Source: Actinomycetota bacterium (GTDB taxonomy: Bacteria; Actinomycetota; Actinomycetes; Propionibacteriales; Propionibacteriaceae). Taken from it: 17,519 nucleotides of DNA. The notes beneath the pieces are model-generated. The model searched no databases. It was not told the origin of the DNA and worked only from the letters and a program-made list of their open reading frames with translations. Shown here piece by piece: positions 13,772 to 17,519 of this stretch (position 1 is the first letter of the stretch; every line of letters starts with the position of its first letter). Position numbers and translations under genes: made by a program. The stretch lies in contig JACRAA010000149.1 in assembly GCA_016213595.1 (NCBI GenBank), positions 1-17,519 on the forward strand, in the 5' to 3' direction.

Positions 13772-13777
13772 AGCCTA
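13772..13777 (-). promoter_or_regulatory. leaderless-type -10 box for the nucleoside hydrolase gene
   Basis: On the minus strand TAGGCT (13777 to 13772) is followed by 8 bases and then the GTG at 13763, the spacing expected for a leaderless message. No convincing -35 is present. Confidence 0.45.
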
Positions 13778-13853
13778 GGGCTCTCGAGACGCTCCCGCTG
13801 GGATCATGAGTCACTCGCCCGCAGCGGCCGGCGAGCGGAAGGAGACGGCTCGT

Positions 13854-14387
13854 TCAGCCGAGGGGGAGCCCCTCGTCACCGAGGACCGACCGCTCATGGG
13901 CGAGGAGCCAGGCCTTGTTCTCGATGCCGCCGCCGAAGCCGGTGAGGCTGCCCGTCCCCGAGATGACCCGGTGGCAAGGAACAACGATGCTGATGGGGTT
14001 CCGACCGTTGGCCGCGCCGACCGCGCGGGACTTGCGGATGTCCCCGAGCCGCCGGGCCTGTTCCCCGTACGACATGGTCGCCCCGTACGGGATGGTCCGG
14101 AGCACCTTCCAGGCCGACAGCTGGAACTCCGTGCCGGCAGGCTCGAGAGGCAGGTCGAAGTCGCGCCGGGTCCCCGCGAAGTACTCGGCGAGCTCTGCAG
14201 CAAGCCTGTCGAGGATGTCGTTCCCCCCTTCGACGGCTCCGTCCACCGCGCCATAGGTGCGGGCGGCGTCCGCCGCCCGCGTCGACGCATCCTCGAACGT
14301 CAGCGTGTGCAGTGCATCGTCGTCCGCCGTCGCCCGGAGCCGCCCCACGGGCGAGTCCAGGTGCACCACGCGCAGTATGCCGGTCAT
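13854..14387 (-). CDS. ogt: methylated-DNA--protein-cysteine methyltransferase
   Basis: This encodes a 177-residue suicide repair protein that moves the alkyl group from O6-alkylguanine to its own cysteine. The N-terminal domain has HLDSPVGRLRATADDDALHT. The C-terminal DNA-binding domain shows FQLSAWKVLRTIPYGATMSY, RAVGAANGRNPISIVVPCHR with acceptor C138, and the GSLTGFGGGIENKAWLLAHE tail. Length is normal. ATG 14387 overlaps the stop of the Ada-AlkA gene as ATGA, with GAAGGA as ribosome site, so the two are translationally coupled. An in-frame extension to 14513 lies within the upstream gene and is not used. Together the two genes carry the activities that E. coli splits between Ada, AlkA and Ogt. 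Confidence 0.93.
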   Translation of the reverse strand: MTGILRVVHLDSPVGRLRATADDDALHTLTFEDASTRAADAARTYGAVDGAVEGGNDILDRLAAELAEYFAGTRRDFDLPLEPAGTEFQLSAWKVLRTIPYGATMSYGEQARRLGDIRKSRAVGAANGRNPISIVVPCHRVISGTGSLTGFGGGIENKAWLLAHERSVLGDEGLPLG

Positions 14388-15841
14388 GTCGTTCCTTCCA
14401 TCCACAGATGATGCATCGCGTACGCCCGCCAGGGGCGCCACGCCTCCATTGCGCTCGCTTCCAGGCCGTGCCGTCTCAAGGCCGACATGACGCCGAGGTC
14501 CGTGGACAGCCACCCGTCAGGGTCCCCGCATCGCATCGCCACGTAGTCGGCCGTCCACGGTCCGATCCCGCGCACCCCCCGCAGCTCGTCGCGGAGCCGG
14601 TCCCGGTCGGCCCCCAGCTCCAGCACGACGTCACCGGCGACGACCGCCGAGCTCAGCCGGCGCAGCGTCTCCCGCCTCGAGGCCGGCATGCCGAACGCGC
14701 TGTCCGGGGCCGTCAGCACCTCCTCGGCGCTCGGGAACAGGCGCTCGACTCCGGCGGAGCCCTCGACGACTCCGGCGAAGCCGTCCACGAGGGGCCCGAC
14801 GGCGGCGACGAGTCGAGCCGCGACGGTACGAGCCGCTGCGACGGAGACCTGCTGGCCGATGACGGCCCGTACCGCGGTCTCGTACGGGTCGACGGTCCCG
14901 GGGACGCGCAGGCCGGGCCTCTCAGCCACCATCGGTCCGAGAACCAGGTCCTCCGCGAGCACTGCCGCGACTGAGACCGGGTCAGCGTCCAGGTCGAAGA
15001 GGCGGCGGATCCGGTTCACAGCCGGTGCCAGGTCGCGCAGGTCGGCCAGCCGCAGTGAGGCGACCAGCCCGGGACGCCGCTCGAGCGGGCGGACGTCGAG
15101 GACGCCTGCGCCGTGGGGGAGGCGGAGAGTCCGCACGTACCGGTCCTCGGTGACCCACTCGACACCCACGATCGCGCGCGCCGCGAGGAACCGCAGGACC
15201 TGACGCGGGTCGTACGGCTCGCGGGCAGGCAGCGTCACGGTGAGGAAGCCGCCTCCCGCTGGTGCCCGGCGGCGCCCCCGCAGCTCGGTCGGCGTCAGCG
15301 CGAACGCCGCACGCACCGCGTCGTTGAACTGCCGGATGCTGCCGAACCCGGCGGCGAACGCGATCTCGCTGAACGACAGGTCCGTGGTCTCGATGAGCGT
15401 TCTCGCGTTCCGGACGCGCGCGTCGAGCGCGATCGCCAGGGGCCCGGCGCCCAGCTCGGCGGTGAGGATGCGGTGAAGCTGCCGCGTGCTGAAGCCGACG
15501 CGTCGCGCGAGGGCCGGCACTCCTCCTCGGTCCACGATCCCGTCCGCGATCAGTGTCATCGCACGCCCCACGATGTCGCCGCGGACGTCCCACTCCGGCG
15601 ACCCCGGCGTCACATCCGGTCGGCAGCGTCGGCACGCCCGGTACCCGCCGTGCACGGCTGCAGCGGCACTCCGGAAGAACGTCACGTTCGTTCGTTTGGG
15701 CGTGATCGAGGGGCACGAGGGACGGCAGTAGATGCCCGTCGTGCGTACCGCCACGACGAACCAGCCGTCGAACCGCGCGTCACGACTCGCCACCACGCGG
15801 TACCGCTGGTCGTCGTCGAGAGTGATCGTCACGAGTGCCAT
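14384..15841 (-). CDS. alkA: Ada-type regulator fused to AlkA DNA-3-methyladenine glycosylase II
   Basis: This is a 485-residue three-part protein. Residues 1-80 are the Ada zinc domain, FDGWFVVAVRTTGIYCRPSC with C39, C43, C70 and C73; C39 matches the E. coli Ada methyl acceptor that senses methylphosphotriesters. An AraC-type helix-turn-helix pair spans about 90-190 (VPALARRVGFSTRQLHRIL; LSFSEIAFAAGFGSIRQF). AlkA follows: an N-terminal beta domain (200-290) and a HhH glycosylase with VIGQQVSVAAART, VRGIGPWTADYVAMR, catalytic D448 in GWLSTDLGV, and WRPWRAYAMHHLW at the end. It should sense alkyl damage, activate its own operon and excise alkylated bases. Mycobacteria have the same alkA-ogt order. 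It overlaps ogt by 4 bases. Confidence 0.93.
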   Translation of the reverse strand: MALVTITLDDDQRYRVVASRDARFDGWFVVAVRTTGIYCRPSCPSITPKRTNVTFFRSAAAAVHGGYRACRRCRPDVTPGSPEWDVRGDIVGRAMTLIADGIVDRGGVPALARRVGFSTRQLHRILTAELGAGPLAIALDARVRNARTLIETTDLSFSEIAFAAGFGSIRQFNDAVRAAFALTPTELRGRRRAPAGGGFLTVTLPAREPYDPRQVLRFLAARAIVGVEWVTEDRYVRTLRLPHGAGVLDVRPLERRPGLVASLRLADLRDLAPAVNRIRRLFDLDADPVSVAAVLAEDLVLGPMVAERPGLRVPGTVDPYETAVRAVIGQQVSVAAARTVAARLVAAVGPLVDGFAGVVEGSAGVERLFPSAEEVLTAPDSAFGMPASRRETLRRLSSAVVAGDVVLELGADRDRLRDELRGVRGIGPWTADYVAMRCGDPDGWLSTDLGVMSALRRHGLEASAMEAWRPWRAYAMHHLWMEGTT

Positions 15842-15862
15842 CCTGGCGGACGGGCGAGGGTG

Positions 15863-15892
15863 TTACTAGCGGAAAACGGACATGGCGGTCCG
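15863..15892 (-). promoter_or_regulatory. candidate promoter and operator of the ada-alkA/ogt operon
   Basis: On the minus strand TAGTAA (15868 to 15863) is a weak -10 with a leader of about 15 bases before ATG 15841. Just upstream an inverted repeat, CGGAC (15877-15881) and GTCCG (15888-15892), overlaps where the -35 should be. Its position suits a regulator site, possibly for autoregulation. It does not resemble the E. coli Ada box. Confidence 0.3.
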
Positions 15893-15947
15893 AGGTCGAG
15901 CACCGAGTGGCCGGGGAGCGGGAAGGGGCCGGCCGTGACATGACACA

Positions 15948-15973
15948 GGGGCCGGTGGTCGTCCACCAGCCCC
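15948..15973 (-). terminator. terminator after the solute-binding protein gene
   Basis: GGGGC-C-GGTGG (15948-15958) pairs with CCACC-A-GCCCC (15963-15973): ten pairs with one mismatch around a 4-base loop. It lies about 30 bases past the stop at 16004 and separates this gene from the ada-alkA operon downstream. The minus-strand bases after the stem (TGTGTCATGTC) are only mildly T-rich. Confidence 0.6.
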
Positions 15974-16003
15974 TCCGCCGAGGTCGTACGAGCTACGCGA
16001 GGA

Positions 16004-17518
16004 TCACTTCACGAAGCCGATGTTCTCCCAGCGCGGCGACCCGAGGCCGAATGCGCCGTAGTTCGCGACCGTGGTCTTCACGGCCCACTGGTCGGGACGC
16101 TGGTACAGCGGGATGATCTGCACGTCGGTCCAGATCTGCTTCTCCGCCTGCAGCACGTAGTCGTCGCGCTTCGCCTGGTCCATCTCGGTCGAGACCTTCT
16201 GTATGAGCGCGTTGACGTCGGCGTTGTTGTAGCCAGAGTAGTCGGAGCTGGACTTCGGGTTGAAGAACTGGTTGAGCGCCGGGTACGGGAACTGCGTGCC
16301 GACCCATGTGAACGCGATCGCCTGGAACGTACGCTTCGTCAGGGCAGTCCCGAAGTCCTTCGCCGCGATCGGGACGAGCGTCACCTTGATGCCGGCGTCC
16401 TTGAGCTGCGACTGGAACGCCTGGCCCTCGTTCTCCGACACCTTGACGCCCTGGATCTGCGTGAACGTGACCTCCAGCGGCTTGCCGTCCTTCACGCGGT
16501 AGCCGTCGCTGCCGACCGTCCAGCCGGCCTGGTCGAGCATCGACTTGGCCTTCTCCTTGTCGAACCCGAGGCCGGTCTCCTTCGCGAGGTCCTTGTACTG
16601 CGCCTGGTTGTTCAGGAACACGTGGCTGTTGAGGACCGTGGCGTCGTAGTTGAGCCCGGCAAGGTCGGACGCCGCGATCGCCGACCGGTCGAGCGACATG
16701 AGGATCGCCTGCCGGATCGTCTTGTCGGTCAGCAGGCCGGCGTTCTGGTTGAGCGTGATGTGACGCCAGTTGGGGCCGGCCGCCTTGCGGATGTCACCCG
16801 TCGTGACGGACTGGGCGCGGGCGAGTGCGTCCGCGTTCACACCGATGTCGAACGCGTCGATCTCGCTGTTCACGTACGCGGCCGGTACAGCCTCGGATGG
16901 CACGACCCGGAAGATCACCTTGTCGAGCTTCGGCTTGTCGCCCCACCACTTGTCGTTCGGCACGAGCGTGATGATCTGGCTCGTCAGGTCGTAGCTGCCC
17001 AGCTTGTACGGACCGGAGAACCACCCGTCGTGACCCTGGAGCGTCTTCCAGCCCGTGTTGAAGATCTCGGCGGTGGCGACGGAGTCGGCGCGGGCCGGTC
17101 CGGTGGAGAAGATCGCCTTCCAGTCCGGATAGGTCGACGTGAAGTGGACATCGATGTCGTTCTCGGTGGCGCCCTGCGTCACCGAGGCGATCTGGTCGTA
17201 GCCATCGGTGGAGGCGCAGTTGAACATCTGGTCCGCGCCGTTGCACGCCTTGGCGGTCGCCTGGAAGTCGGCTAGCGAGATCCTCGCACCGTCGTTCCAC
17301 GTGGCCTTCGGGTTGAGGTTGAACTCCACCGTGAGCTTGCCGTCCGTCGTGGTGGCGGTCGGCTCCTTCGTGAGGTAGTTCTTGTTGAACGTCGGCGTGG
17401 CGTCGGCGGCGAAGTCGAAGAAGACCGGGGTCATCGGCGCCAGCACGTTCTTGTAGTCGTTCTGGTTGCCGTCGACGTTCAACGGGTTCCAGTTGTCGGC
17501 CAGTGAGCTGATCGCCAG
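16004..17518 (-). CDS. ABC transporter substrate-binding protein, family 5 (partial)
   Basis: At least 504 residues of a peptide-type (SBP_bac_5) extracellular solute-binding protein are present. The 5' end with signal peptide lies beyond the right edge; the frame stays open to 17518. Visible family features: LADNWNPLN near the start, LTVEFNLNPKATWNDGARIS with LADFQAT, GWFSGPYKLGSYD, ITLVPNDKWWGDKPKLDKV, IRQAILMSLDRSAIA, YPALNQFFNP, YVLQAEKQIWTDVQIIPLYQ and WENIGFVK at the end. C92 and C101 of the visible part could form a disulfide. The protein delivers oligopeptides or similar ligands to a membrane ABC importer. No permease or ATPase gene follows; a terminator does, so partners, if linked, lie upstream outside the window. 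Confidence 0.9.
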   Translation of the reverse strand: MAISSLADNWNPLNVDGNQNDYKNVLAPMTPVFFDFAADATPTFNKNYLTKEPTATTTDGKLTVEFNLNPKATWNDGARISLADFQATAKACNGADQMFNCASTDGYDQIASVTQGATENDIDVHFTSTYPDWKAIFSTGPARADSVATAEIFNTGWKTLQGHDGWFSGPYKLGSYDLTSQIITLVPNDKWWGDKPKLDKVIFRVVPSEAVPAAYVNSEIDAFDIGVNADALARAQSVTTGDIRKAAGPNWRHITLNQNAGLLTDKTIRQAILMSLDRSAIAASDLAGLNYDATVLNSHVFLNNQAQYKDLAKETGLGFDKEKAKSMLDQAGWTVGSDGYRVKDGKPLEVTFTQIQGVKVSENEGQAFQSQLKDAGIKVTLVPIAAKDFGTALTKRTFQAIAFTWVGTQFPYPALNQFFNPKSSSDYSGYNNADVNALIQKVSTEMDQAKRDDYVLQAEKQIWTDVQIIPLYQRPDQWAVKTTVANYGAFGLGSPRWENIGFVK

Positions 17519-17519
17519 C

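Noticed and set aside
1..17519. CRISPR array or riboswitch
   Set aside because: No regularly spaced direct repeats were seen and no recognised riboswitch core lies before the permease or transporter genes.

Overview
The window is high-GC DNA with actinobacterial signatures. Most genes show strong G/C bias at third codon positions. Several -10 boxes of the TAGGAT type sit only 7 to 8 bases upstream of the start codon, which is the leaderless-transcript layout. The gene set (fused Ada-AlkA with downstream Ogt, NCS2 uracil permease, family 5 solute-binding protein) also fits an actinobacterium, possibly a Micrococcales/Cellulomonas-like organism. That last step is inference; no rRNA or tRNA is present to fix the taxon.

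Two zones differ sharply. Positions 1 to about 7030 form an accessory zone. It looks less GC-rich to the eye, has long spacers, small orphan genes and several broken genes. In order it holds: a frameshifted small gene (99-315), a two-pass membrane protein (427-1008, minus), a frameshifted gene (1349-1703, minus), a secreted C39-like cysteine peptidase translationally coupled to a lipoprotein (2013-3988), a membrane-anchored HNH nuclease (4236-4733, minus) divergent from a one-pass membrane protein (4935-5495), a gene broken by three indels (about 5504-5940), a tandem pair of DUF7336-like small proteins (5973-6567, minus), and a gene-poor stretch ending in a nested inverted repeat and a 5'-truncated Nramp metal transporter (7033-7377). 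The zone resembles a site of repeated insertion and decay, with small defence-like or immunity-like genes. No integrase, transposase or attachment site was identified.

Positions 7435 to the end form ordinary core-like DNA: a YjbR/MmcQ-family protein, an aldo/keto reductase, a Tag-like 3-methyladenine glycosylase lacking most of the zinc site, an NCS2 uracil/xanthine permease (minus), a FAD-dependent oxidoreductase divergent from it, a nucleoside hydrolase (minus), an Ogt methyltransferase overlapping an Ada-AlkA fusion (minus), and the 3' part of a peptide-type ABC solute-binding protein that runs off the right edge.

Functionally, the core part has two themes. One is alkylation repair: Tag on one side, and the coupled Ada-AlkA/Ogt pair, which is a split form of the Ada adaptive response. 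The other is nucleobase and nucleoside salvage: the permease and the nucleoside hydrolase. I see no CRISPR array, no rRNA or tRNA, and no complete new multi-gene system. The best candidates for undescribed biology are the secreted C39-like peptidase with its coupled lipoprotein, the membrane-tethered HNH nuclease with mutually exclusive hairpins in its divergent promoter region, and the zinc-less Tag.
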